64,000 bases of DNA from Luteimonas sp. (GTDB lineage Bacteria > Pseudomonadota > Gammaproteobacteria > Xanthomonadales > Xanthomonadaceae), in NCBI GenBank assembly GCA_024707405.1, contig JANPZU010000002.1, positions 1 through 64,000 on the forward strand, in the 5' to 3' direction. The notes beneath the pieces were generated by a model that worked only from the letters and a program-made list of their open reading frames with translations, had not been told where the DNA came from and made no database searches. Both the position numbers and the translations under genes were made by a program. Positions 45,538 to 55,631 of this stretch are shown here, piece by piece (within the stretch, counting starts at the first letter, position 1; each line of letters starts with the position of its first letter).

Positions 45538-46004
45538 CACCACTCCTGTCCTTCGTCGTCGCCGACCATGCCGCGCGAGCGCCGCCGCACGATGCGCACG
45601 ACCACGACGGCGCCACCGAGCAGCAGTAGCGCCGGGCCGAACCAAAGCAGCCACGTGCCCTTGGCCAGCGGCGGTTTGTAGAGCACGAATTCGCCGTAGC
45701 GTTCGACCAGGAAGGCCTTGATCTCGCCATCGCTGCGGCCACTGCGCATCAGGTCGAAGACCTCGCGGCGCAGGTCGTGCGCGATCTGCGCGTTGGAATC
45801 GGCCAGCGACTGGTTCTGGCACATCACGCAGCGCAGTTCCGCGACCAGCGCGTTGAAGCGCCGTGCTTCGGCATCGTCATGGAACTCGAGCGGTGTAGCG
45901 TCGCGCACCGATTGCGCGAACGTGGCACACGAGAACACCGACACCAGCACCGCAAGCGCGACCGCGCGGGCGTTCGCGCGCCACCAGGCGGCCATGCCGT
46001 TCAT
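45537..46004 (-). CDS. ccmH: Cytochrome c-type biogenesis protein CcmH
   Basis: Membrane-anchored thioredoxin-like protein that keeps the CXXCH cysteines of apocytochromes reduced; 155 residues. A signal peptide (VALAVLVSVFSCATFAQS) precedes the redox motif LRCVMCQNQSLADSNA, then a helical bundle (LRREVFDLMRSGRSDGEIKA) and a C-terminal membrane helix (WFGPALLLLGGAVVVVRIVR). Length fits the short CcmH form in which CcmI is a separate protein. Its start overlaps the ccmG stop by four bases. Confidence 0.95.
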   Translation of the reverse strand: MNGMAAWWRANARAVALAVLVSVFSCATFAQSVRDATPLEFHDDAEARRFNALVAELRCVMCQNQSLADSNAQIAHDLRREVFDLMRSGRSDGEIKAFLVERYGEFVLYKPPLAKGTWLLWFGPALLLLGGAVVVVRIVRRRSRGMVGDDEGQEW

Positions 46005-46576
46005 TGCGGCACTCCCATCGCATCGAGCAGCGGCACCAGTTGCGTGGCGATCTTGTCGTCGTCCAGCGGGCCGACGTACTTCCAGCGCACGATGCCGTCG
46101 GCATCTACGAGGAAGGTTTCCGGTGCGCCGTAGATACCCCAGTCGATCGCCTTGCGGCCGTCGTAATCGACCAGCACCGTCCAGTAGGGATTGCCGAAAT
46201 GCTCCAGCCAGCGGATGGCATCGGCGTGTTCGTCCTTCCAGTTGTAGCCGACCAGGCGCACGCGCTTGGTTTCGGCGAAACGGGTCAGCGCGCCATGCTC
46301 GTCGCGGCAGGCCGGGCACCAACTGCCCCAGACGTTGAGCAGGTAGGGTGCGCCGCGCAGGTCGTCCGACGACACGAGGCGACCGGGTTCGTGCAGCACC
46401 GGCAACGAGAAGTCCGGTGCGGGCTTGCCGATCAACGGCGAGGGCAACGCTTCGCGATCGGGACGGTCGGAGACAAGCACGCCATGCAGCAACAGCCCGA
46501 ACAGGGCCACGAACACGATGCCGATCCCCCACGCCAGCCCGCGCCGGCTACGGGTCTCGGTGGACGCATCGTTCAT
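46001..46576 (-). CDS. ccmG: Thiol:disulfide interchange protein CcmG/DsbE
   Basis: Periplasmic membrane-anchored thioredoxin of 191 residues acting with CcmH in reducing apocytochrome c. One N-terminal helix (GLAWGIGIVFVALFGLLLHG), then PAPDFSLPVL, and the redox motif VWGSWCPACRDEH. YGAPETFLVDADGIVRWKYV is the cis-proline region typical of DsbE. Start and stop overlap ccmF and ccmH by four bases each (ATGA), so translation is coupled. Confidence 0.96.
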   Translation of the reverse strand: MNDASTETRSRRGLAWGIGIVFVALFGLLLHGVLVSDRPDREALPSPLIGKPAPDFSLPVLHEPGRLVSSDDLRGAPYLLNVWGSWCPACRDEHGALTRFAETKRVRLVGYNWKDEHADAIRWLEHFGNPYWTVLVDYDGRKAIDWGIYGAPETFLVDADGIVRWKYVGPLDDDKIATQLVPLLDAMGVPQ

Positions 46577-48492
46577 GGCGAGCCCTCCTTCCTGCGACGG
46601 AAGCGACGGTCGAACGCTGCGATGAATCCGCCCAGTGCCATCAACAGGCCGCCGGCCCAGATCCAGCGGACGAAGGGTTTCACGTGCAGGCGCACTGCCC
46701 AGGCATCGTCGCCAAGCGGTTCGCCCAGCGCGACCAGTACGTCTGCGAGTACGCCTGCGTGGATGCCGGCATCGGTCATCACCTGTCCGCCGCTGGCGTA
46801 GGCACGCTTTTCCGGATGCAGCAGCGCCAGCGGCTTGCCATTGCGGAAGACCTGCACATGGCCGCGGTCGGCGAGGTAGTTCGGCCCCTGCTTCTCGTCC
46901 ACGCCCTGGAAGTGGAAGCGGTAATCGCCAACCTCAACGGTGTCGCCGGGCTTCATCGCGACTTCGCGCAGCACGTTCTGCGCTTCGATCAGCAGCGCGC
47001 CGACCAGGAACACCGCGATGCCGAAGTGCGCGACCACCATGCCCAGCATCTCCGGCGTGAACTTGCCGTTGGCTCGGATGCGTGTCCATGCGAAGCGCAG
47101 CGTGCCGAAGCCGACCCATGCCGCACCCAGCACACCCGCTGCGGTCTTGAGCTTGCCCTGTGGCGCCATGAAATAGGCGATGGTGGCCAGCACCAGCGCC
47201 AGGATCGCCCATGGCAACAGCATCGCGAGCGGCTTGCCGATGTTGTCGCGCTGCCATTTGGTCAGCGGGCCGAACGGCACCAACGCGACCAGCGGCGCCA
47301 TCAGCAGGATGAACATGAAACCGAAGTAGGGCGGGCCGACCGAGACCTTGCCCAGGTCGAGCGCATCGGCCAGCAACGGGTACAGCGTGCCCAGCAGCAC
47401 CATGGCGCATGCCGCGGCGAGCAGCAGGTTGTTCAGTAGCAGCAGGGTTTCACGCGAGGTGCCGGCGAACGGTTTGCCATCTTCGAGTTTCGGCGCACGC
47501 AGCACGTACAGCAGCAGCGAACCGCCGATGACCAGGCCAAGGAAGACGAGGATGAACAGGCCGCGGGTCGGATCGGCGGCGAACGAGTGCACGCTGGTCA
47601 ACACGCCCGAGCGCACCAGGAACGCGCCCAGCAACGACAGCGAGAACGTGGCGATGGCCAGCAGCAGCGTCCAACTGTTGAAACTGCCGCGCTTCTCGGT
47701 GACCGCCTGCGAATGGATCAGCGCCGCGCCCGCGATCCACGGCATGAAGCTGGCGTTCTCCACCGGATCCCAGAACCACCAGCCGCCCCAGCCCAGTTCG
47801 TAGTACGCCCACCACGAGCCGAGCAGGATGCCGATGGTCAGGAACGACCAAGCGACGTTGGTCCAGGGCCGCGTCCAGCGCAGCCAGCGCGCGTCGATGC
47901 TGCCGTCAAGCAGTGCGGCGATGGCGAACGCGAACGGCACCACGAAGCCGATGTAGCCGACGTAGAGCATCGGCGGGTGGATCATCATCCCGCGATCCTG
48001 CAGCAGCGGGTTGAGGTCGTGTCCTTCCAGCGCCGCCGGAACCAGCCGTTCGAACGGGCTGGAGGTGAAGATCAGGAACGACAGGAAGCAGATCGAGACC
48101 AGCCCGATCACGCCGAGTACGCGTGCGGTCACCGGCTCGGGCAACGTGCGCGAGAACAGTGCGACGGCCGCGTTCCAGATCGTCAGCATCAGCACCCACA
48201 GCAGCAGCGAACCTTCGTGCGAACCCCAAGTGGCCATCACCCGGTAGGCGACAGGCAGCAGCGAGTTGGAGTTGTCGACGACGTTGCGTACCGAGAAATC
48301 CTGGCCCACGAACGATGCGACCAGGATCGCGAATGCCAGCGCGACCAACACGAACTGCGCATAGGCCGTGGGGCGGGCCACCGCCATCCATGCCGCGTTG
48401 CCGCGCGCCGCGCCGGCCAGCGGCAGCGAGGCCTGGATCATGGCGGCGAGCAGGGCGAGCAGCAACGCTGCCTGTGCGATCTCCGGCAGCAC
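46573..48492 (-). CDS. ccmF: Heme lyase CcmF
   Basis: Large inner-membrane protein that attaches heme to apocytochrome c; 639 residues from a GTG start one base after the ccmE stop. It has about 15 membrane helices and the WWD heme-handling motif WGGWWFWDPVENASFMPW. Conserved histidines lie in ATWGSHEGSLLLW, GMMIHPPMLYVGY, AALIHSQAVTEKRG and VVAHFGIAVF. The upstream open frame in the same register is not coding. Part of the ccmC-D-E-F-G-H-I chain. Confidence 0.96.
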   Translation of the reverse strand: MLPEIAQAALLLALLAAMIQASLPLAGAARGNAAWMAVARPTAYAQFVLVALAFAILVASFVGQDFSVRNVVDNSNSLLPVAYRVMATWGSHEGSLLLWVLMLTIWNAAVALFSRTLPEPVTARVLGVIGLVSICFLSFLIFTSSPFERLVPAALEGHDLNPLLQDRGMMIHPPMLYVGYIGFVVPFAFAIAALLDGSIDARWLRWTRPWTNVAWSFLTIGILLGSWWAYYELGWGGWWFWDPVENASFMPWIAGAALIHSQAVTEKRGSFNSWTLLLAIATFSLSLLGAFLVRSGVLTSVHSFAADPTRGLFILVFLGLVIGGSLLLYVLRAPKLEDGKPFAGTSRETLLLLNNLLLAAACAMVLLGTLYPLLADALDLGKVSVGPPYFGFMFILLMAPLVALVPFGPLTKWQRDNIGKPLAMLLPWAILALVLATIAYFMAPQGKLKTAAGVLGAAWVGFGTLRFAWTRIRANGKFTPEMLGMVVAHFGIAVFLVGALLIEAQNVLREVAMKPGDTVEVGDYRFHFQGVDEKQGPNYLADRGHVQVFRNGKPLALLHPEKRAYASGGQVMTDAGIHAGVLADVLVALGEPLGDDAWAVRLHVKPFVRWIWAGGLLMALGGFIAAFDRRFRRRKEGSP

Positions 48493-48493
48493 G

Positions 48494-48973
48494 TCAGTAC
48501 GCGCCCTTGGCCGTGGGCGCGTCCTCGACGCCGTGCTTCTGGTGCGCAAGCCCCATCTTGTCGGCGACTTCCTTCGGTACGTAGGTCTCGTCGTGCTTGG
48601 CAAGCACCTGCTCGGCGACGAACACGCCGTCCTGCATGCGACCGGTCGCGACCACCGCCTGGCCTTCGCGGAACAGGTCGGGGAGGATCTTGTCATGGCT
48701 CACTTCGAGCTGCGCATCGCCATCGGTGACGCGGAAGTGCGACACCAGCGAGCCGTGCTCGCGCCGGAACGACCCGGTTTCGACCATGCCGCCGAGGCGG
48801 AAGCGCGTGTCGCCAGAACGCAGTGCGTCGGCATCGGCCGCCAGCACTTCGGCCGGCGTGTAGAGATAGGTGATGTTGCGCTGCAGGGCCTGTGCGACGA
48901 GCGTGGCGGCGATCGCGGCGGCGGCCAGCAATGCGGCGACGAACCATATGCGGCGGCGTCGTGTCGGGTTCAT
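48494..48973 (-). CDS. ccmE: Heme chaperone CcmE
   Basis: Carries heme covalently in the periplasm; 159 residues from [20 protein letters not shown], an N-terminal anchor. The OB-fold has [47 protein letters not shown] and [14 protein letters not shown]. The heme-binding His is in [11 protein letters not shown]. The start overlaps the ccmD stop by four bases. Confidence 0.96.
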   Translation of the reverse strand: MNPTRRRRIWFVAALLAAAAIAATLVAQALQRNITYLYTPAEVLAADADALRSGDTRFRLGGMVETGSFRREHGSLVSHFRVTDGDAQLEVSHDKILPDLFREGQAVVATGRMQDGVFVAEQVLAKHDETYVPKEVADKMGLAHQKHGVEDAPTAKGAY

Positions 48974-49140
48974 CGTTTCAGTTCCTTGGTGTCCTGCGTG
49001 CGTGCGGCGGCCTGCCGCGTGGACAGCAGGCGGATCGCGCGCAGCAGTTGTCGCGTGCGGATGCGCGGGGCGATGAAGTCCCACAGCAGCGCGACGGCGA
49101 ACACGCCGTATGCGGCGATGACGTAGCCGGCGTAACTCAT
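48970..49140 (-). CDS. ccmD: Heme exporter accessory protein CcmD
   Basis: A 56-residue single-helix protein ([20 protein letters not shown]) with a basic tail ([11 protein letters not shown]). CcmD helps release heme-loaded CcmE from the CcmABCD complex. It overlaps both neighbours by four bases (ccmC stop, ccmE start), which fixes the start although the protein is short and variable. Confidence 0.92.
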   Translation of the reverse strand: MSYAGYVIAAYGVFAVALLWDFIAPRIRTRQLLRAIRLLSTRQAAARTQDTKELKR

Positions 49141-49886
49141 TTGCCTTCCCCGGCCAGCGTGCGTGCCCAGTCCTTGTTCGCCTCGCGCTGCAGGTTGTCG
49201 GCGCGGGCACGCGCGAGCAGCGAACCGATGGCCCACAGCTTGGTGCCGACCACCATCCAGATCAGTGGCGGCAGCATGCTGGCATCCATCGACGATTCGC
49301 CGAACACGCGGATGGTCTGGCCCTGGTGCAACGAGTTCCACCACACCACCGAGTAGCGGATGATCGGCAGCATCACCACGCCGACCACGGCCAGCAGCGA
49401 TGCGGCGCGCGCGGCCGCACGGCGATCCTCGATGGCGGCGTACAGGCCCATCACACCGAAGTAGAGGAAGAGCAGGATCAGTTGCGAGGTCAGGCGCGGA
49501 TCCCAGTCCCACCACGTGCCCCACATCGGCTTGCCCCAGATGCTGCCGGTGGCGAGCGTGATGAAGGTGAACGCGGCGCCGATGGGTGCGCAGGCCATCG
49601 CCAGGATCTCGCACAGCTTGATCCGCCAGACCAGCGCGATCGTGCCGTAGAACGCCATCAGCGCGAACATGGCCATGCTCATCCATGCCGCGGGGACATG
49701 GATGTAGAGGATGCGGAAGCTGTCGCCCTGCTGGTAGTCGGCGGGCACGACGAACAATGCGCCGTACAGGCCGATCGCCATCACCAGCAGGCCGAGGCCA
49801 TAGCCCCACGGCGCCCAGCGCCGGGCGAAGCGGTCGAAGTAGGGCGGCGAGCCGAGTTGGTGGAACCAGCGGATCAGCGGGGACAT
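49137..49886 (-). CDS. ccmC: Heme exporter protein CcmC
   Basis: Inner-membrane protein that loads heme on CcmE; 249 residues and six helices from the start [20 protein letters not shown]. The WWD motif is [20 protein letters not shown]. The two heme-ligand histidines are in [13 protein letters not shown] and WWNSLHQGQ. Its first codon lies 90 bases beyond the azurin-like gene, so it may begin a separately controlled part of the ccm set. Confidence 0.96.
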   Translation of the reverse strand: MSPLIRWFHQLGSPPYFDRFARRWAPWGYGLGLLVMAIGLYGALFVVPADYQQGDSFRILYIHVPAAWMSMAMFALMAFYGTIALVWRIKLCEILAMACAPIGAAFTFITLATGSIWGKPMWGTWWDWDPRLTSQLILLFLYFGVMGLYAAIEDRRAAARAASLLAVVGVVMLPIIRYSVVWWNSLHQGQTIRVFGESSMDASMLPPLIWMVVGTKLWAIGSLLARARADNLQREANKDWARTLAGEGK

Positions 49887-49938
49887 CAGGGCCTTGCGTG
49901 GGCGGCGCACAGGGGGCCGCGGGCGTCGGGCAAGTTTA

Positions 49939-49960
49939 CCAGCCCCCTCGCGGGGGCTGG
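49939..49960 (-). terminator. Strong hairpin between the azurin-like gene and ccmC
   Basis: CCAGCCCCC and GGGGGCTGG form a perfect 9-bp stem with loop TCGC. No T-run follows on the minus strand, so it may end, weaken or stabilise the transcript coming from ccmAB-azurin rather than terminate fully. Confidence 0.5.
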
Positions 49961-49976
49961 CTTGCGGCGAACCGGG

Positions 49977-50582
49977 TCATTGCACCTGCAGGCTGCCCTG
50001 CATGAGGGCCAGATGGCCTGGGAAGCTGCAGAAGAACCTGTACGGGCCGCCATCCTTGATCAGGGCGACATCGAAGCTCAGCGAGGACGTGCCGCCGCCG
50101 CCGATCATGGCGGTATGGGCGATGACGCGGTCGTCGCCGGCCTTCAGGTGCTCCGGGGTGACGGTCATGCCGTCGGCTGCGATGCCGCGCATGTCGGCTT
50201 CCTTCGCCACTACGATGTTGTGGCCCATGGCCGCGACCGGCATCTGGCCGACGTGCTTGAGGTGGATCGTGAACGTGCTGCAGCTCGCCGGCACGGTGAT
50301 CGAATCGGCGTCGTACTGCATGGCGTCGTTGGATTCGATGGTGGCCGCGCAGTTGGCAACGACCGCAGGTTTGCTGCCGGTCGCGGCGGCCGGCGCGGTT
50401 TCGACGGGGCCGGCCTCGGCCGGCGCTTCGACGGCGGGCGGGGTTGCGATGTCGGCAGGCACGGTTTGTTCCGCGGCGGTAGGAGGCGCGGCCGGGGTTT
50501 CGGCGGCCGGCGCGGGGGACTTGCCGCAGGCGGACAGGGCCAGTGCAATCGCACCGGCGAGCAGGAGATGGCGGGGTGTCAT
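49977..50582 (-). CDS. Azurin-like copper lipoprotein
   Basis: A 201-residue lipoprotein. The signal MTPRHLLLAGAIALALSACG ends at lipid-modified Cys19, followed by about 50 residues of Ala/Pro/Glu linker (AAPPTAAEQT, EAPAEAGPVETAPAA). The azurin domain starts near CAATIESNDAMQYDADSITV. Type 1 copper ligands are present: His in VAAMGHNIVV, and Cys185, His190 and Met194 in FFCSFPGHLALMQG. It is a one-electron carrier, tethered to a membrane by a flexible arm. It interrupts the ccm set between ccmB and ccmC on the same strand, suggesting co-expression with cytochrome c maturation. Partner proteins are unknown. Confidence 0.92.
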   Translation of the reverse strand: MTPRHLLLAGAIALALSACGKSPAPAAETPAAPPTAAEQTVPADIATPPAVEAPAEAGPVETAPAAATGSKPAVVANCAATIESNDAMQYDADSITVPASCSTFTIHLKHVGQMPVAAMGHNIVVAKEADMRGIAADGMTVTPEHLKAGDDRVIAHTAMIGGGGTSSLSFDVALIKDGGPYRFFCSFPGHLALMQGSLQVQ

Positions 50583-50668
50583 CGAACGAACTCCATGGGG
50601 AAGGGGCCGGCCATCGAGGCCGGAGCCGTCATTTTCCGGCGGCGCCCGCAGCGCTGCCTTGATCCTGC

Positions 50669-51340
50669 TCAACCGTGGGCAATGCGGATCGCGGTGGCGG
50701 CAGCGACTGGCGCCAGTACCAGTCCCAGCACCAGTCCAGCGGCGAGGTAGAGGATGCCGCCGAGCGGATCGAGGCCCATGCTCGCCTGGGCGATGCTGCC
50801 CGCGCCGAAGACCAGGATCGGCACGTACAGCGGCAATGCCAGCAGCGCCAGCAGCACGCCGGAGCGGCGCATGCCGATGGTCAGTGCGGCCACGATGGCG
50901 CCCACCAGACTGAGCAACGGCGTGCCGAGCAGGAGCGTCGCCAGCAGTACCGGCAGCAGTTCGCGCGGCAGGCCGAGCAGTTCGGCCAGCAAGGGCGTGG
51001 CCAGCACCAGCGGCAATGCGGTGGTCGCCCAATGCGTGAGCGTGCGCACCAGCACCAGCCAGGACAGCGGCACCGGCGCCAGCATCCATTGTTCGAGCGA
51101 GCCGTCCTCTGCATCGCCGCGGAACAGGTTGTCCAGCGACAGCAGGCCGGACAGCAGCACCGCCACCCACAGCACGCCGGGAGCGACCGCCGCCAGCGTG
51201 TCGCCCTCGTTGCCGAGCGCGAGTGCGAACAGCACCACGATCAGCACCGCGAACAATGCCGGTTGCAGGGCATCGCCGCGCTTGCGCCAGAGCAGGCGGA
51301 GATCGCGCGCGACCAGCGCCCTTGCGGCTTGCCACATCAT
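50669..51340 (-). CDS. ccmB: Heme exporter protein CcmB
   Basis: Inner-membrane subunit of the CcmAB ATPase that releases heme-bound CcmE; 223 residues with six helices. Family marks are [40 protein letters not shown] and the final [17 protein letters not shown]. The first of two adjacent ATG codons overlaps the ccmA stop (ATGA) and is taken as the start. The azurin-like gene follows after 86 bases. Confidence 0.95.
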   Translation of the reverse strand: MMWQAARALVARDLRLLWRKRGDALQPALFAVLIVVLFALALGNEGDTLAAVAPGVLWVAVLLSGLLSLDNLFRGDAEDGSLEQWMLAPVPLSWLVLVRTLTHWATTALPLVLATPLLAELLGLPRELLPVLLATLLLGTPLLSLVGAIVAALTIGMRRSGVLLALLALPLYVPILVFGAGSIAQASMGLDPLGGILYLAAGLVLGLVLAPVAAATAIRIAHG

Positions 51341-51957
51341 GGCAGCGGCCTCCGCAGTTCCAGCAGCCGGGTGCGCACGGGCGGTGCCGCATACGCACCG
51401 TGCGTCGTCACCAGTGCCGCGCCGCCGCCGTCGAGGTGCGCACGCACCATGCGGTTGACCAGTTCGATGCCTTCGAGGTCGAGGTTGGCGTAGGGCTCGT
51501 CGAGCAACCACAGCTGCGCGGGCGACAGCCACAGCCGCGCCAGCGACAACCGCTTCTTCTGCCCGGCCGACAACTGGCGGGCGAGCGCATCCTCGTATCC
51601 GGACAGGCCGACGATCGCCAGTGCTTCGTCCAGCGGCGAACCGCGCGTGCCGTGCAGGCCGCACAGGAAACGCAGGTTCTCGAGCGAGGACAGGTCGGCC
51701 TTGAACGCCGGCAGGTGCCCGAGGTAGGCCGGCGCATGCGCATGGTCGTCGAACGTGGCGTCACCCGTGTCCGCGCGCAGCAGGCCGGCCAGCACGCGCA
51801 GCAGGGTGGTCTTACCGGCCCCGTTGCCGCCCTGCACCAGCAAGGCTTCGCCGCGACCGACGATGAAGTCGAGCGGCCCGAACACCGGTGTGTCGTTGCG
51901 CGCGAAGCTCAGGCCGCGGACGACGAGGGAGGCGGGGTGTCCGCTGTCGGAATTCAA
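51337..51957 (-). CDS. ccmA: Heme exporter ATP-binding protein CcmA
   Basis: ABC ATPase of the CcmAB complex, 206 residues. Walker A is [12 protein letters not shown], the signature is [14 protein letters not shown] and Walker B is LWLLDEP, followed by the D loop (ANLDLEG) and the His in TTHGAY. The best start is a TTG ([20 protein letters not shown]), since no ATG or GTG lies in frame between it and the promoter region and the length then fits the family. It leads the ccm operon and is divergent from the sigma factor gene, 132 bases away. Confidence 0.92.
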   Translation of the reverse strand: MNSDSGHPASLVVRGLSFARNDTPVFGPLDFIVGRGEALLVQGGNGAGKTTLLRVLAGLLRADTGDATFDDHAHAPAYLGHLPAFKADLSSLENLRFLCGLHGTRGSPLDEALAIVGLSGYEDALARQLSAGQKKRLSLARLWLSPAQLWLLDEPYANLDLEGIELVNRMVRAHLDGGGAALVTTHGAYAAPPVRTRLLELRRPLP

Positions 51958-52089
51958 TGGCGTTGGTTCCTGTGGGATCCGCCGCTGGCTGCCGGCCCGG
52001 GCCCGGACACTGTGCGTGAGTTCAAGAATGAATCCATTGTATGCGTTCAGGTGGCGGTTCGCAGGGCGGTATGAGCGATCGGGGACGAC

Positions 52090-52656
52090 ATGGACACGGA
52101 AGGAAATCGTGGCGTTCCAACCGATCCGGGCCATCCGCGCACGAAGGGAGATGCGGACGAATTCGCGCAGACTTACGCCTGCCTGCGCCGCCTCGCGAAG
52201 CGTGAACTGCTGAGGGCGCCACAGCAATCGATCAATACCACCGTGCTGGCGCACGAGGCTTATCTGAAGCTGCGCGGCGTATTCGGAGGCGAGGTTCCCC
52301 GTGGCCGGCTGCTGGCGCTGGCGGCCAAGGCGATGCGACATTTGCTGGTGGATCATGTCCGTGCCATGACGGCCGTGAAACGCGGCGGCAGCCTGGCCAG
52401 GATCACATTGCACACGGGCATTCCCGTCCAGGGGGAGCAAAGTGCACCGGATCTGCTTGTCATGGATCAGGCGCTGCGTGCATTGGAGGCTAGGCAGCCG
52501 CGCTTGGCGACGCTGGTGGAATGTCGCTTCTTCGGCGGGATGGAGTTCGAAGAGATCGCAGGTCACTTGGGCATCAGTCAGGCCACCGTGTATCGCGACT
52601 GGCGTGCAGCGAGGGCTTTCCTGCAGTCGCACCTGGCGGAGGCGCACGAGGCATGA
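52090..52656 (+). CDS. ECF-type sigma factor (TIGR02999-like, kinase-linked)
   Basis: A 188-residue sigma70-family factor with only regions 2 and 4. Region 2 reads [36 protein letters not shown] and [20 protein letters not shown]; region 4 has [20 protein letters not shown] and the recognition helix [15 protein letters not shown]. The VLAHEAY and DHVRA..KRGG patterns are those of the group usually encoded beside Ser/Thr kinases. Thr50 and Thr51 stand just before the VLAHEAY helix. In Vibrio EcfP, a kinase-linked sigma factor, phosphorylation of a Thr in region 2 activates it; here that is inferred by analogy. No anti-sigma gene is adjacent. The stop overlaps the kinase start (ATGA). Confidence 0.88.
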   Translation: MDTEGNRGVPTDPGHPRTKGDADEFAQTYACLRRLAKRELLRAPQQSINTTVLAHEAYLKLRGVFGGEVPRGRLLALAAKAMRHLLVDHVRAMTAVKRGGSLARITLHTGIPVQGEQSAPDLLVMDQALRALEARQPRLATLVECRFFGGMEFEEIAGHLGISQATVYRDWRAARAFLQSHLAEAHEA

Positions 52657-55546
52657 GCCAAGGCGCGGATCGCTTGTTCGAAATGTTCAATCTCCTGCGC
52701 GACCTGCCGCCGGTGTCGCAGGACGAGTGGTTGCGCAACGAATGCACATCGGAACCGGAACTGCACGATGCGTTACGGCGGATGCTGGAGGCGGATCGGC
52801 AGGCCTGCATCCTCGACGAGGGCGTTGATGCCATCGTCGATCTGGACGACTGCATCGCAGGGGATGGCGACGATGATGGCGCTGCCATCGGGAGCCGGGT
52901 AGGCCAGTGGACGCTGGATGGCATGTTGGGTCGTGGCGGCATGGGCTCGGTATACGCAGCGCATCGCCGGGATGGCGATATCCTGCTGCGAGCCGCGATC
53001 AAGCGCTTGCATCGCCGCTGGGACGGCAGCGCGCAAGCGCAACGTTTCGTGCAGGAACGCCAGATACTGTCGATGCTTTCGCATCCCAACATCGCAAGCC
53101 TGCTCGACGGGGGCTGGATGCGGAGGGCAGGCCGTGGCTGGCGATGGAACATGTCGAAGGCCCGAATGTAATCGATTGGGCCGATGGCGGCCGGCTCGGC
53201 CTTCGCGCACGCATCCTGCTGTTCCTGCGCGCGTGTGCGGCCGTGCAGTACGCGCACGAGCGCTTCGTGGTGCACAGGGACCTGAAGCCGGCCAACATCC
53301 TGGTCGATGTGCACGGGCAGCCGAAGGTGCTGGATTTCGGTGTGGCCAAGCGCATCGACGCGCGGGCGGGCGCGACCCGAACCGGCATGATGGCCGGTTT
53401 CACGCCCGAGTACGCTGCGCCCGAACAGATCACGGGCGGGCCCGTCAGTGCCGGCACCGATGTCTATGGCCTGGGTGTCGTGCTGTACCAACTGCTGTCG
53501 GGAAACCTGCCTTACGTGGTCGACCAGCAGAACATCCAGCAGGCCTTCGAGGCGATCACCTCGCGGACTGCCGTGCAGATGAGCACGGCATTGACTGCCG
53601 GATCGGAAGAAGAAGTTGCACGGAGACTGCACAGTCGGCGCACGGATCCCGGGACCTTCCGTCGCTTCGTGAAGGGCGATCTTTCGCGCATCATCCAGAC
53701 CGCCTTGGCCAAGGAGCCGGAACGTCGCTATTCCAGCGTCAAGGCGTTCTCGGACGATTTGCAATCCTTCCTCGCGGGGCGGCCGGTGTCGGTCAGCGGT
53801 GACACTTTCTCCTATCGCGCAGGCAAGTTCGCGCGTCGCAACAAGGGTGGCGTCGCGCTGGCGACGGCGACTGTACTGGCGTTGGTCATGGGCCTTGCCG
53901 GCACGCTTTGGCAGGCGAGCGAGGCTGCGCGCGAGGCGGAACTGGCCGGAGAGGTGGAACGCTTCCTTGTCGGCCTGTTCGAAAGCAATGAGCCGGGCGG
54001 GGAACGCAGCGAGATGCCCGATACCGCGACCCTGCTGGGGCGAGGCGTGAACCGTGCCCGCACGGAGCTTGCCGGACAGGCCGAACTGCAGGCGCGGATG
54101 CTCGGCGTCCTTGGCAAGATCCATTACGCCATCGGCAAGGATCAGGAGGCGAAAGAGCAGCTTGAAGAAGCACTTTCGCTCTACCGGGAGGTTGGCGACA
54201 AAGGGTCGCCCGGCATGGCAGACACCTTGTTCATGCTTTCCGATATCGCCAGCGAGGTCGATGGCGACTACCCACATGCGCTTGCGCTTGCCGAGGAGTC
54301 ACTGGCGATGGTGCGCGGCAAGGACGTGGAACGCGAGATCAATACCCGGGGCAGGGTGTCGATCGTCGCCCAGGGGCTGGATGACTACGAGCGTGCGAAA
54401 TCCGAGGCTCGCACCGCGTTGGCGTTGGCGCGTAGCATCGAGCAACCGGAAGGGAAGCGGGTGGCGCAAGCGCTGTCCGGTCTTGCGTGGGCGCACAACC
54501 CCGAGTGCCAGACCAACCCCGATGTCCCGATCAGGCTGCATCGCGAGGCGCTGGAATTGTTGCGCCGGGCGCAGCCGGAGATCCACTTCGATACCAGCAA
54601 CCGGCTGTACACGATGTCGTCGTGCATGCTCAGGGCAGGACGGCTGGCGGATGCCGAGGGGCCCAGGCGCGAAGCGCTGGACATCGCCCGGAAAGTATTC
54701 GGCGACGCGGATCACCAGTGGTTGATGGTCACGTTGTGGGGTGTCGGCGTCGTGCTCGATGCGCGTGGCGATTATGCCGGTGCCGAGCCTGTGATGCGGG
54801 AAAGGATGGAGATGACGGGCAGGATGTACGGGAATGAACACCCTGCCTATGCCGCATCCGTGCTCAGCCTTGGCGTGGTGTTGAGCGGGCTGGGACGACC
54901 GGAGGAGGCGTTGGCACTGGTAGAGCCCCATTTCGATCGGCTCGGGGAAGAAAACAGGCTTGCGGGCCGGATCGTGCATACGCGGATCGCCATCGCGGCG
55001 CGGCGCTGGGATGAGGCCGAAGTCGCGATCCGGGAGGGGCTGGAACTGGCTGGTGACGATCCCCGGTCGTCTGCCGCCATGGCTGGGTTGCGCAGCGCGC
55101 TTGGCGAGATCAGGGTTGCCCAGGGGTTGGCCGATCAGGCTCTGGCACTTGTCGAGCCGGCGGTCGCTTCCGGTACGGGAACTGGTGCGAGTCAACACCA
55201 GAACGCCGTACTGCACGTCCGGCTCGGAGAGGCGAGGCAGGCGATGGGGCAATGGGAAAAGGCGCGCGAGGCATTCCTGCAGGCGCTGGACATTGGTCTC
55301 CCGGAATTGCTGCCGCAGCACCCGGCGATCCTGCGGGCCCGGCTTGGCCTGGCCATGTCGCCGGTTGCGCCCGGCGGGCATGCGGAGGTGTTGGAGCAGG
55401 GCGCGCAGGCCTTGGCTGCGAGCCGCCAATTGCCCGAACGCCATCCCCTGCGCGTGCGGGCCGAAGCCGTTCACGCGTGTCTCGCAGGCGGTGGAGCGGA
55501 TTGTCGCCAGCGCCTGGCGGCCAACGGATCCATCGACATGCGGTGA
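52653..55546 (+). CDS. Ser/Thr protein kinase with TPR domain, apparent frameshift near 53113
   Basis: A Hanks-type kinase of about 964 residues if one missing base is restored. The N-terminal part ([20 protein letters not shown]) and the small kinase lobe ([33 protein letters not shown]) are read from 52653. The large lobe continues in another frame: [48 protein letters not shown]. The switch lies in CGGGGGCTGG near 53109-53118, where LLDGG should run on to [15 protein letters not shown]. One membrane helix ([20 protein letters not shown], about residue 400-420) is followed by a TPR-rich periplasmic part ([35 protein letters not shown]). Start and sigma stop overlap, so the two are translationally coupled; the kinase probably controls that sigma factor. 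Confidence 0.88.
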
Positions 55547-55569
55547 TAGTCGGGATCGTCGAACTCCGT

Positions 55570-55625
55570 CTTCTCCTGTAGCCGGGCCAAATGGTCGTGC
55601 CCGGCCCATCCACTGACAGGAGAAG
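55570..55625 (+). promoter_or_regulatory. Leader hairpin that can hide the RBS of the autotransporter gene
   Basis: CTTCTCCTGT (55570-55579) is the exact reverse complement of ACAGGAGAAG (55616-55625). Nested inside, GCCGGGC (55581-55587) pairs with GCCCGGC (55599-55605). The Shine-Dalgarno AGGAG (55618-55622), 9 bases before the ATG at 55632, is inside the 3' arm, so folding would block ribosome entry. Such structures act as thermosensors or targets for RNA-binding regulators. The pairing is seen; the regulation is inferred. Confidence 0.6.
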
Positions 55626-55631
55626 CACGCC

